NCBI GenBank assembly: GCA_045576635.1
Contig: JAZNGT010000007.1
Location: forward strand, 1-25,862
DNA from: Congzhengia sp045576635
Lineage (GTDB): Bacteria; Bacillota; Clostridia; UBA1381; UBA9506
Length of the DNA: 25,862 nucleotides
Direction: 5' to 3'
A model generated the notes under the pieces. That model was not told the origin of the DNA. It saw only the letters and a program-made list of their open reading frames with translations, and searched no databases. Numbering within the stretch: the stretch's first letter is position 1; each line of letters begins with the position of its first letter. A program made the translations under genes and the position numbers. Shown here piece after piece: positions 1 through 6,433 of the stretch.

Positions 1-14
1 TAAAAAATAGGTAG

Positions 15-20
15 TATAAT
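15..20 (+). promoter_or_regulatory. -10 element of the tRNA-Leu promoter
   Basis: A perfect TATAAT lies 12 nt upstream of the tRNA, which would start transcription about 6 nt before the mature 5' end. The matching -35 would fall outside the left edge of the window, so only half of the promoter can be seen. Confidence 0.45.
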
Positions 21-32
21 ATATATCTGTTA

Positions 33-116
33 GCGAGTGTGCTGGAACTGGCAGACAGGCACGTTTGAGGGGCGTGTGTCTACGACGTACGGGTTCAAGT
101 CCCGTCACTCGCACCA
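33..116 (+). tRNA. tRNA-Leu (anticodon GAG)
   Basis: The sequence folds into a class II (long variable arm) cloverleaf. The 7-bp acceptor stem is GCGAGTG/CACTCGC. The anticodon stem CACGT/GCGTG closes the loop TTGAGGG, giving anticodon GAG at 67-69, which reads CUC/CUU leucine codons. The T-loop is GGTTCAAGTCC, the discriminator is A and the CCA end is encoded (114-116). A long variable arm and discriminator A are leucine identity features. It stands alone and is followed at once by its own terminator. Confidence 0.97.
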
Positions 117-150
117 AAACGGAACAAGCTTTACTTGTTCCGTTTTTTTT
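117..150 (+). terminator. Intrinsic terminator after tRNA-Leu
   Basis: A 12-bp stem (AAACGGAACAAG / CTTGTTCCGTTT) closes a 5-nt loop and runs into a T8 tract. It starts at the base after the encoded CCA, so it ends the tRNA transcript and separates it from the deacetylase gene downstream. Confidence 0.92.
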
Positions 151-196
151 CAGTCAAATTTAATGCACAATAAAATTATTTACAAGGAGCAACAAA

Positions 197-1039
197 ATGA
201 GAGTATTAATGATTGGCGCACATCAGGATGACAATGAATTTCAATGTGGCGGCCTTGCGTCGAAGCTTATTAAAAACGGACATACTGTGCAGTTTTTAAG
301 CATGTGTAATGGATGTGGTGGACATCACATTTTAGGTCCGAAAGAAATTACGGAAAGAAGAGCAAAGGAATCTGCTCAGGTTGCTGAACTTCTTGGTATT
401 ACATACGATATCTGGGATTATGATGATTGCAATATTGTTGCTGACCTTGCGACAAGAAAACGCACAATCCGCTATATTCGTGAATTCAAACCCGATGTTA
501 TTATTACACATAGAACAAATGACTATATGCCAGATCACAGAGCAACAGCACAACTTGTTCAGGATGCATCTTATTTACTTACAGTACCTAATGAATGTCC
601 GGATGTACCTGCAATGCGTTTTATGCCAATCATTCTTTATAGTGAAGATCGTTTTACAATCCCACCTTTCAGAGCTGATATCCTGGTTGATATTGATAGT
701 GAAGTAGATGTAAAACTTCAAATTGCAAATATAAACGTATCTCAGGTGTATGAATGGCTTCCTTACAACCGTGGCGAAGAAGTGCCGGAAGGTGATGAAG
801 CGCGTTTTGCATGGCTTAAAGGTATGGAAATTACTTCTGAAACACCGGATGAAGATATCTTGAAACAAACAAGAGGTTATGCTGTACGTTATGCAAAACC
901 TGCAGCTCGATTCAGAGACAGACTCATTGAACTTTACGGAAAAGAAAAAGGCAGCAAAATCCGTTATGCAGAAGCTTACGAAGTGAGTGAATACGGTAGT
1001 CCCATGACAGAAGAAATCAAAAATGAACTCTTGAAATAA
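197..1039 (+). CDS. PIG-L/LmbE-family zinc N-deacetylase
   Basis: A 280-residue protein with the two signature motifs of the PIG-L (GlcNAc-PI de-N-acetylase) family. The first is an N-terminal AHQDDNEF (His9, Asp12), the variant of the usual AHPDDE that carries two zinc ligands and the catalytic Asp. The second is THRTNDYMPDHRAT at about 104-117, whose PDH histidine (His114) is the likely third ligand. Family members remove acetyl groups from N-acetylglucosamine-containing small molecules or glycans; the substrate here cannot be read from sequence. There is no signal peptide, so it is cytoplasmic. The start is the ATG preceded by AAGGAG at 184-189. No clear promoter is visible between the tRNA terminator and this start. 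It is a single-gene unit bounded by terminators on both sides. The Pro-to-Gln change in the first motif and the inserted Asn are seen directly; whether activity is affected is unknown. Confidence 0.88.
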   Translation: MRVLMIGAHQDDNEFQCGGLASKLIKNGHTVQFLSMCNGCGGHHILGPKEITERRAKESAQVAELLGITYDIWDYDDCNIVADLATRKRTIRYIREFKPDVIITHRTNDYMPDHRATAQLVQDASYLLTVPNECPDVPAMRFMPIILYSEDRFTIPPFRADILVDIDSEVDVKLQIANINVSQVYEWLPYNRGEEVPEGDEARFAWLKGMEITSETPDEDILKQTRGYAVRYAKPAARFRDRLIELYGKEKGSKIRYAEAYEVSEYGSPMTEEIKNELLK

Positions 1040-1046
1040 GTTTCAT

Positions 1047-1082
1047 AAGGCGACAATTTTCGAAAGAAATTGTCGCCTTTTT
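1047..1082 (+). terminator. Intrinsic terminator after PIG-L gene
   Basis: A 13-bp perfect stem (AAGGCGACAATTT / AAATTGTCGCCTT) with a 7-nt loop, ending in TTTTT. It lies 7 nt after the stop codon of the deacetylase gene. Confidence 0.93.
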
Positions 1083-1114
1083 ACATGTTAACCTATAAAA
1101 TTTTAATTCCTGTA

Positions 1115-1143
1115 TAGACAAATGAAATTACTTGCGATATAAT
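1115..1143 (+). promoter_or_regulatory. Sigma-A promoter of upp
   Basis: The -35 TAGACA (1115-1120; 5 of 6 to TTGACA), an exact 17-nt spacer and a consensus -10 TATAAT (1138-1143) predict a start near 1150, about 70 nt ahead of the upp start codon. Confidence 0.82.
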
Positions 1144-1159
1144 AAAATTATAGATTAAA

Positions 1160-1202
1160 AATACATAATTGCCCGCGCTATGTATTCATTTAAAATCAGC
1201 GG
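1160..1202 (+). other. Hairpin, possible pseudoknot, in the upp leader
   Basis: AATACATA (1160-1167) pairs with TATGTATT (1179-1186) around an 11-nt loop. The loop contains CCGC (1173-1176), which could pair with GCGG (1199-1202) just upstream of the upp Shine-Dalgarno (AAAGGG, 1207-1212). The hairpin is seen directly; the 4-bp pseudoknot and any regulatory role are inference. I do not recognise a PyrR-binding element or a known riboswitch here. Confidence 0.4.
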
Positions 1203-1222
1203 ACAGAAAGGGTTTATTTACA

Positions 1223-1852
1223 ATGGACAAAAATGTACATGAAATGTCACACCCGTTAATACTCCATAAAATCTCAATGATTCGTGATGAAAACACTACA
1301 GTTAAACAGTTTCGTGAATTGGTTTACGAAATTGCATTGCTTATGGGTTATGAAGCAACGCGTGATCTTGATATGATTGAGGAAAAGGTAAAGACACCGA
1401 TTACTGAAACAGTTGGTAAATTTATCGCAAAACAGGTGGCTTTGGTTCCGATTCTTCGTGCTGGTCTTGGTATGGTTGACGCACTTATGAGCATCATCCC
1501 CGCTGCAAAGGTAGGTCACGTAGGTCTTTACAGAGATCACGAAACACTAGAACCGAAAGAATATTACTGCAAGTTACCGCCCGATATTGAAGAGCGCCAG
1601 GTAATCGTATTAGACCCAATGCTTGCTACTGGTGGTAGTTCTGTTGCTGCGATTGATTTTATCAAACAGCGTGGTGCAAAGCGCATTAAACTAATGTGCA
1701 TTATTGCGGCTCCCGAAGGAATTGAAGCGGTACGAAACGCACATCCCGATGTTGAAATCTTTATTGGAACAGTTGATGAAAAATTAAATGAAAAAGGATA
1801 TATTGTCCCCGGTCTTGGTGATGCCGGAGACAGACTGTTTGGAACAATCTAA
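1223..1852 (+). CDS. upp: Uracil phosphoribosyltransferase
   Basis: Catalyses uracil + PRPP to UMP + PPi, the pyrimidine salvage step, in the cytoplasm. The 209-residue product matches the family length. The PRPP loop VIVLDPMLATGGS is at 128-140 and the C-terminal uracil-binding segment YIVPGLGDAGDRLFGT at 193-208. The N-terminal HPLILHKISMIRDENT and YEATRDL blocks are also typical. The ATG at 1223 is chosen because AAAGGG (1207-1212) sits 10 nt upstream and it gives the normal N-terminus; an in-frame TTG at 1169 would add 18 unrelated residues without a ribosome site. It has its own strong promoter and is followed 19 nt later by yqeY, probably on the same transcript. Confidence 0.97.
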   Translation: MDKNVHEMSHPLILHKISMIRDENTTVKQFRELVYEIALLMGYEATRDLDMIEEKVKTPITETVGKFIAKQVALVPILRAGLGMVDALMSIIPAAKVGHVGLYRDHETLEPKEYYCKLPPDIEERQVIVLDPMLATGGSSVAAIDFIKQRGAKRIKLMCIIAAPEGIEAVRNAHPDVEIFIGTVDEKLNEKGYIVPGLGDAGDRLFGTI

Positions 1853-1871
1853 GATATAGGAGCATTCATTT

Positions 1872-2309
1872 ATGAATATAGAAATTTTAAGAAAAGACAT
1901 GGTTACAGCCATGAAAGAAAAGGACAAGCTTACGAAAGATGCTGTTTCATCCTTGATTGCAGCAGTTAAAAAGGTTGCAATTGACGAAGGTGTAAGAGAT
2001 GACATTCCTGAAGAATTGATCGACCGTGTGATTTTAAAGGAATTAAAATCTGTGAAAGAACAGATTGACACTTGTCCTGATGAACGTGCAGACCTTAAAG
2101 CTGAGTACGAAGCAACCTACAAAATAGTAGAGAGGTACGCACCGAAACAGCTTTCTGAAGATGAGGTAAAAGATATTATTCTGACGAAGTTTTCAGACGT
2201 TTTAGCAGGAAAAAATAAAGGTCTTATCATGAAAACTGTCATGGCAGAACTTAAAGGGAAAGCCGATGGTAAAGTGATCAGCAATGTTGTCTCCGAACTT
2301 TGTAAATGA
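1872..2309 (+). CDS. yqeY: GatB/YqeY domain protein
   Basis: A 145-residue YqeY protein: an all-helical, charged protein related to the C-terminal tRNA-binding domain of GatB, the amidotransferase subunit. Family features seen are the N-terminal LRKDMVTAMKEKDKLTKDAVSSL-type helix (given here in part), the ELKSVKEQID region, YAPKQLSEDE in the middle and the C-terminal GLIMKTVMAELKGKADGK stretch. Stand-alone YqeY proteins have no firmly assigned reaction; a role near aminoacyl-tRNA is inferred only from the GatB relation. The ATG has TAGGAG about 10 nt upstream. It follows upp by 19 nt and is closed by a strong terminator, so upp-yqeY looks bicistronic. Confidence 0.92.
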   Translation: MNIEILRKDMVTAMKEKDKLTKDAVSSLIAAVKKVAIDEGVRDDIPEELIDRVILKELKSVKEQIDTCPDERADLKAEYEATYKIVERYAPKQLSEDEVKDIILTKFSDVLAGKNKGLIMKTVMAELKGKADGKVISNVVSELCK

Positions 2310-2316
2310 TTACATT

Positions 2317-2350
2317 AAAAAAGCACTTGCTATATGCAAGTGCTTTTTTT
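2317..2350 (+). terminator. Bidirectional terminator, yqeY / tRNA-Arg
   Basis: AAGCACTTGC / GCAAGTGCTT with a TATAT loop, flanked by A6 on the left and T8 on the right. On the plus strand it ends upp-yqeY. On the minus strand it begins directly after the CCA end of tRNA-Arg, so it serves both convergent units. Confidence 0.93.
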
Positions 2351-2426
2351 TGGCACGCCTGATAGGATTTGAACCTACGACACCCGGCGTCGGAGGCCGG
2401 TGCTCTATCCACTGAGCTACAGGCGC
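2351..2426 (-). tRNA. tRNA-Arg (anticodon CCG)
   Basis: A 76-nt cloverleaf on the minus strand. The acceptor is GCGCCTG/CAGGCGT, closed by a G.U pair. The D-arm is GCTCAGTGGATAGAGC. The anticodon stem CCGGC/GCCGG has loop CTCCGAC, giving anticodon CCG (plus-strand 2391-2393), which reads the arginine codon CGG. The T-loop is GGTTCAAATCC, the discriminator is G and CCA is encoded. It lies downstream of rex in the same direction but is separated from it by a terminator, and I see no convincing promoter of its own. Confidence 0.97.
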
Positions 2427-2428
2427 AT

Positions 2429-2463
2429 AAAAAAGGTTTGCTCAATTTAAGCAAGCCTTTTTT
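2429..2463 (-). terminator. Terminator of rex, bidirectional in form
   Basis: An 8-bp stem (GGTTTGCT / AGCAAGCC, one G.T) with a 7-nt loop, flanked by an A run on the left and T6 on the right. On the minus strand this is a hairpin plus U6 lying between the rex stop and tRNA-Arg. Confidence 0.82.
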
Positions 2464-2471
2464 GTATGTAC

Positions 2472-3104
2472 TTATTTATTTGTAATACGGTAAGAAAGGG
2501 TCATTAAACTGTCGCTTAAATGAACGTTTTCGATGGCGATGTCGTCGGGTGCGGAAATCTCTGTATAAGAAAAGTTCCATAACCCCTTAATACCGATTGC
2601 AATGAGTCGTTCTGCAACCTCGCGCACTTCGCTACGAGGTAGTGAAAGTGCCGCAATATGTACATTGTTTTCTTTGCAGAAAGTTTCTAATGTAGAAACG
2701 TCACTTATGGTAATTCCTTTAATTTCCTTGCCAATTTTTCTGGCATCTTTATCAAAAATACCAATCACTTTAAATCCACGTTTTTCCAAACTTGTATAGT
2801 TAACAAGCGCGTGTCCCATGTTACCTGCACCAATGACAATGATATTGTGGCCTTTATCAAGCCCTAAAATTTCGCCGATTTCTTTGTAAAGATTAGGGAC
2901 GTTGTATCCGTAACCTTGCTGACCAAAGCCACCAAAACAGTTAAAATCCTGCCTGATTTGAGATGCAGTAAGTCCGATTTTTTCACTTAATGCGCCTGAT
3001 GATATTCTGATAATACCCTGATTTAAAAGTTCACCTAAATATCTGTAATATCTGGGCAGACGCTTAATCACAACCATTGGAACGTTGCTAGTGTCGTATT
3101 TCAT
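2472..3104 (-). CDS. rex: Redox-sensing transcriptional repressor Rex
   Basis: Rex is a homodimeric repressor that senses the NADH/NAD+ ratio and controls fermentation and redox genes; NADH releases it from DNA. The 210-residue length is normal. The N-terminal winged helix (about 8-65) includes IPRYYR-like RLPRYYRYL, a helix around GLTASQIRQDF and the wing FGGFGQQGYGYNV (57-69). The Rossmann fold follows, with IIVIGAGNMG at 88-97. The C-terminal domain-swap helix is at about 190-205. The start is the ATG with AGGTGAAGG immediately upstream on the minus strand. A consensus promoter lies in the 76-nt gap upstream, so rex can be transcribed apart from the zinc-ribbon gene before it. I looked for a Rex operator (TTGTTAA-N4-TTAACAA type) near this promoter and did not find one, so autoregulation is not supported. 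Confidence 0.97.
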   Translation of the reverse strand: MKYDTSNVPMVVIKRLPRYYRYLGELLNQGIIRISSGALSEKIGLTASQIRQDFNCFGGFGQQGYGYNVPNLYKEIGEILGLDKGHNIIVIGAGNMGHALVNYTSLEKRGFKVIGIFDKDARKIGKEIKGITISDVSTLETFCKENNVHIAALSLPRSEVREVAERLIAIGIKGLWNFSYTEISAPDDIAIENVHLSDSLMTLSYRITNK

Positions 3105-3140
3105 TCCTTCACCTACATTCTAAAAAACTCACAAGTAACA

Positions 3141-3169
3141 ATTATAAGGGATGTTATCCGGTTTGTCAA
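3141..3169 (-). promoter_or_regulatory. Consensus sigma-A promoter of rex
   Basis: Read on the minus strand: TTGACA (3169-3164), 17-nt spacer, TATAAT (3146-3141). Both hexamers are perfect. It starts 12 nt after the stop of the upstream zinc-ribbon gene and gives rex a short leader of about 30 nt. Confidence 0.9.
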
Positions 3170-3180
3170 CTGAAATCGGG

Positions 3181-3582
3181 CTATTCTTCTACTACGGTTT
3201 CATCTTCACTTTCAGTATTATATTCTTCGAATGTGAAACGATAACCGCAATCAGAGCAGAACTGCGCATCTTTTGCGTTTGATTTTGTGCAAACAGGACA
3301 CAATTTTTCGTTCTTTAAGTGTGAAGAAAGTTCGGTTAATTCTTCGAGTTTTTCGTAAAGTTCATCAATCTTAGAAAGTGTTGCTTCGATCGTATCGGCA
3401 TCAGGTTCTGTTTCAGAACGCTGTGAATGGTAGACGATTGAGCCTAATGTTTTAAAACAAGCATCAATTTCGGATTTTGTTGAAGCAATGCTTAATTTTA
3501 CACGTGAAAGTTCATATAATTCGGTCGATTTTTTTGCTACTTTACCAGCAGCGTTTTTAAGATCTGCAAAAAATTTATCCAT
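3181..3582 (-). CDS. Coiled-coil zinc-ribbon protein, function unknown
   Basis: A 133-residue protein. Residues about 1-92 are strongly helical and charged, with heptad-like spacing around KIDELYEKLEELTELSSHL, so a coiled coil is likely. A C-terminal zinc ribbon follows: CPVC (Cys95, Cys98) and CSDC (Cys109, Cys112). The tail is acidic (ESEDETVVEE). There is no signal peptide or membrane segment. Small proteins of this shape are common in Clostridia and usually annotated only as zinc-ribbon proteins; I do not assign a role. The start is the ATG 8 nt after GGGAGG. It is divergent from the nahK-like gene and upstream of rex, which has its own promoter. Confidence 0.85.
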   Translation of the reverse strand: MDKFFADLKNAAGKVAKKSTELYELSRVKLSIASTKSEIDACFKTLGSIVYHSQRSETEPDADTIEATLSKIDELYEKLEELTELSSHLKNEKLCPVCTKSNAKDAQFCSDCGYRFTFEEYNTESEDETVVEE

Positions 3583-3615
3583 ATTTCATTCCTCCCAAAA
3601 TTTATGATTATAATC

Positions 3616-3644
3616 ATTATATCATAAAAATTTGTATTTTGAAA
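3616..3644 (-). promoter_or_regulatory. Probable promoter of the zinc-ribbon gene
   Basis: On the minus strand a TATAAT at 3621-3616 is preceded 17 nt upstream by TTTCAA (3644-3639), a weak -35. A second TATAAT lies at 3612-3607. The region is very AT-rich, so the choice between them is uncertain. Confidence 0.45.
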
Positions 3645-3663
3645 CAATATATTTAAAAAAAAT

Positions 3664-3687
3664 CAACTAAATTTTAAAATTTAGTTG
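3664..3687. promoter_or_regulatory. 24-bp perfect palindrome, candidate operator
   Basis: The half-site CAACTAAATTTT is followed directly by its exact reverse complement, giving a gapless 24-bp dyad. It lies between the divergent promoters of the zinc-ribbon gene and the nahK-like gene and overlaps the first three bases of the nahK -35. Position favours a repressor-binding site. The alternative is a weak minus-strand terminator, because a T8 run follows it on that strand, but no minus-strand gene lies upstream. Confidence 0.55.
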
Positions 3688-3713
3688 TAAAATCAAAAAA
3701 AATATGTTACAAT
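3685..3713 (+). promoter_or_regulatory. Promoter of the nahK-pncB unit
   Basis: TTGTAA (3685-3690), 17-nt spacer, TACAAT (3708-3713). This gives a leader of about 78 nt ahead of the kinase gene. The -35 overlaps the right arm of the 24-bp palindrome. Confidence 0.65.
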
Positions 3714-3797
3714 GACATATTATGTATACTATAAATCATTAAACTAGGTTATTTGCGAATACTCATATCTTAGAAATAGAAAATGAGGTAATAGAAT

Positions 3798-4877
3798 ATG
3801 ACAGAAAATCATATGACTGAACTTTGTGCTGCGTTTGGCCTTGACTCTATCGGTTCTGCCTTCGGTGGTGGACATATTAACGATACTTTTCTTGCCCAAA
3901 AAGATGGTCGCACTTGCGTTCTGCAAAGAATCAATACAGAAGTATTTAAAAATCCTGGCGCTGTAATGGACAATATTTTAAACGTAACATCGCATCTGCA
4001 GAAAAAGATTGTAGAGCAGGGTGGAAACATATCCAGGGAAACATTACATTTTATTACAACTTCTGAAGGAAAGCCTTATTATATTGATAAAGAGGGCAGA
4101 TGTTTTCGTGTATATTATTTTGTCGATGAGAGTGAATCGTTTGAAGCGATTACTGATCCGCAGAAATTTTTTGAAGTTGCCAAAGCGTTTGGACGTTTTC
4201 AAAATATGCTAAGTGATTTTCCGGCAGAAACACTGCACGAAACAATTGCGCAATTTCATGACACTCCGCATCGTGTAGACCAACTTACACTTGCAATCAA
4301 TCAAAATGTCTTTGACAGATTGCAAGAGTGCGAAAAAGAAGTGGAATACGCCCTGTCGCAGAAAGATATGGTTTCTCTTGTTAGTAATGCTTTAAAGGAT
4401 GGAAGTATTCCTTACCGCGTAACACATAATGATACGAAACTGAATAATGTTTTGTTTGACGCAAATACCGGACTAGGTTTATGCGTTATTGACTTGGATA
4501 CTGTAATGCCCGGTTCCATGCTTTATGATTTTGGCGATGCGCTTCGTTATGGTGCAAATACTGCTGCAGAAGATGAGACTGATTTAGATAAAGTTAGTTT
4601 TGATTTAACGCTTTTTGAAGCATATACGAAAGGTTTTGCGTCTGAAGTTAGAGACTCTATCACATCAAAAGAAAAAGAGTTGCTGGCGTTTTCTGCAAAA
4701 CTTATGACGTACGAGTGTGGTATTCGCTTTTTGGCAGACTTTTTAAATGGGGATACCTATTTTAAAACAAAGTATCGAACACACAATTTGGATAGAGCTA
4801 AAAACCAATTTGCGCTTTGTCGCGATATTGATAAAAAGCTTGACATAATGAAAAAAATCGTAGATGAAAACTTTTAA
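3798..4877 (+). CDS. nahK: N-acetylhexosamine 1-kinase-like phosphotransferase
   Basis: A 359-residue kinase of the APH (aminoglycoside phosphotransferase) fold. The catalytic loop is THNDTKLNN (209-217) with Asp212 as the likely base, and the metal site is VIDLDTVMPG (230-239). The following YDFGDALRYGANTAAEDE is characteristic of NahK from bifidobacteria, which phosphorylates GlcNAc/GalNAc at C1 with ATP and is of the same length. The predicted role is making HexNAc-1-phosphate for nucleotide-sugar or lacto-N-biose/mucin-sugar metabolism. Substrate is inferred from motif resemblance only; a related sugar or choline-like kinase is possible. The ATG is 9 nt after GAGG. It is 30 nt upstream of pncB with no terminator between, so the two are likely co-transcribed. 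No lacto-N-biose phosphorylase or epimerase is present in the window to confirm the pathway. Confidence 0.72.
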   Translation: MTENHMTELCAAFGLDSIGSAFGGGHINDTFLAQKDGRTCVLQRINTEVFKNPGAVMDNILNVTSHLQKKIVEQGGNISRETLHFITTSEGKPYYIDKEGRCFRVYYFVDESESFEAITDPQKFFEVAKAFGRFQNMLSDFPAETLHETIAQFHDTPHRVDQLTLAINQNVFDRLQECEKEVEYALSQKDMVSLVSNALKDGSIPYRVTHNDTKLNNVLFDANTGLGLCVIDLDTVMPGSMLYDFGDALRYGANTAAEDETDLDKVSFDLTLFEAYTKGFASEVRDSITSKEKELLAFSAKLMTYECGIRFLADFLNGDTYFKTKYRTHNLDRAKNQFALCRDIDKKLDIMKKIVDENF

Positions 4878-4907
4878 GTAAATGGGTTTTTAGATAGGAG
4901 TCAAAAG

Positions 4908-6350
4908 ATGAATATTGAGAATCTAACGCTCTTGACAGATTTTTATGAACTGACCATGGCAAACGGATATTTTGAGCATGGTTTAAAAGATGAAATTGTA
5001 TATTTCGATATGTTTTTCAGAAAAGTCCCGGATGACGGTGGCTTTGCAGTTATGGCTGGCTTAAAGCAGTTGATTGACTATATCGAAAATCTGAATTTTT
5101 CCGATGATGACATTTCATTCCTTAGAAACAAAAAAATATTTAACGAAGAGTTTTTATCATATTTAAAGAATTTTTCGTTTTCTTGTGATGTATGGAGCAT
5201 TCCTGAGGGAATGCCCATTTTTCCGCATGAACCAATTTTAACTGTACGCGGACCGGTGATTGAAGCACAGTTCATTGAAACTATGGTACTGCTTTCCATT
5301 AACCACCAGTCACTCATAGCAACTAAGGCGAACCGTATCGTAAGAGCAGCAGAGGGAAGAGCAGTTATGGAGTTTGGTTCAAGACGTGCACAAGGATATG
5401 ACGGCGCAATTTACGGTGCCAGGGCTGCGTATATTGCGGGTTGTTGCGGTACAGCATGTACCATTTCTGAACGTATCGACGGTATTCCGGCAATTGGTAC
5501 GATGGCACACAGTTGGGTGCAACTTTTTGATTCAGAATATGAGGCATTTAAAGCATACGCAACAACATATCCTGATTCCTGTGTGTTGCTTGTTGACACT
5601 TATAACGTATTAAAATCCGGAATCCCTAATGCAATTAGAGTCTTTAACGAAGTTTTGGTGCCGATGGGGCATAGACCAAAAGGCATCCGCATTGATTCGG
5701 GTGATATTGCCTATTTATCCAAAAAAGCCCGTAAAATGTTAGACGATGCAGGATTTGTAGATTGCAAGATTACTGCATCGAATTCTCTGGATGAATACAT
5801 TATTCGCGATACACTTTTGCAAGGAGCAAAAATAGATTCCTTTGGTGTGGGTGAAAGACTCATTACTTCTAAGTCGGAACCGGTATTTGGTGGCGTTTAC
5901 AAACTTGCCGCAGTTGAAAAAGATGGCAATATTATACCAAAAATCAAAATCAGCGAAAATACTGAGAAAATTACAAACCCAGGTTTTAAAACGGTATACA
6001 GACTGTTTTCAAAAACAAGCGGTGAAGCAATTGCTGATGTTATTACACTTTTTGATGAAAAAATTGATGACACCAAGCCTTACGAAATTTTTGACCCTGA
6101 ACATACCTGGAAACGTAAACTGTTAACCAATTTCAGAGCAGAAAAAATTACCACACAAATTTATGAAAAGGGTAAACTGATTTACCAAAGTCCTGATGTG
6201 CATGAAATTAAAAAACGTTGTGCATTTGAGATTGACAGACTTTGGGATGAAGTTAAGCGTTTTGAATATCCGCATAAATACTATGTAGATTTATCACCAG
6301 CGCTCTGGGAAATGAAAGATGACTTGTTAAAGAAATACTCGAAAAATTAG
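4908..6350 (+). CDS. pncB: Nicotinate phosphoribosyltransferase
   Basis: Converts nicotinate + PRPP (with ATP) to nicotinate mononucleotide, the entry step of NAD salvage (Preiss-Handler). The 480-residue length is typical. Family blocks seen: N-terminal LLTDFYELTMANGYF, FFRKVPDDGGFAV, EFGSRRAQGYDGA (155-167), GTMAHSWVQ with His201 as the likely phosphorylated histidine, RIDSGDIAYLSKKAR in the phosphate-binding region, and FGVGERL. The ATG follows TAGGAG. It is the second gene of a probable two-gene unit with the nahK-like kinase. Rex, which reads the NADH/NAD+ ratio, is encoded nearby on the other strand; whether it controls this gene is not shown by any visible operator. Confidence 0.96.
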   Translation: MNIENLTLLTDFYELTMANGYFEHGLKDEIVYFDMFFRKVPDDGGFAVMAGLKQLIDYIENLNFSDDDISFLRNKKIFNEEFLSYLKNFSFSCDVWSIPEGMPIFPHEPILTVRGPVIEAQFIETMVLLSINHQSLIATKANRIVRAAEGRAVMEFGSRRAQGYDGAIYGARAAYIAGCCGTACTISERIDGIPAIGTMAHSWVQLFDSEYEAFKAYATTYPDSCVLLVDTYNVLKSGIPNAIRVFNEVLVPMGHRPKGIRIDSGDIAYLSKKARKMLDDAGFVDCKITASNSLDEYIIRDTLLQGAKIDSFGVGERLITSKSEPVFGGVYKLAAVEKDGNIIPKIKISENTEKITNPGFKTVYRLFSKTSGEAIADVITLFDEKIDDTKPYEIFDPEHTWKRKLLTNFRAEKITTQIYEKGKLIYQSPDVHEIKKRCAFEIDRLWDEVKRFEYPHKYYVDLSPALWEMKDDLLKKYSKN

Positions 6351-6380
6351 GAATAGATGTTCTTTAATTTCCTTTGTTGT

Positions 6381-6415
6381 CATAGAATAAAGGTGTACAT
6401 GCCTTTTACTCTATG
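6381..6415. other. Imperfect dyad between pncB and spoIIM
   Basis: CATAGAATAAAGG (6381-6393) and CCTTTTACTCTATG (6402-6415) form an interrupted inverted repeat around an 8-nt spacer, with one mismatch and a G.T pair or bulge. No T tract follows, so it is not a normal terminator. The left arm contains CATAGAAT, close to the sigma-E -10 consensus CATACAAT, which would fit a sporulation gene, but I find no matching -35. Confidence 0.4.
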
Positions 6416-6433
6416 AGAAATGAGGGGAACATC

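Noticed and set aside
3115..3180. Possible Rex operator in the rex promoter (TTGTTAC and TTGTGAG stretches)
   Set aside because: The half-sites are in the same orientation and do not form the inverted TTGTTAA-N4-TTAACAA arrangement.
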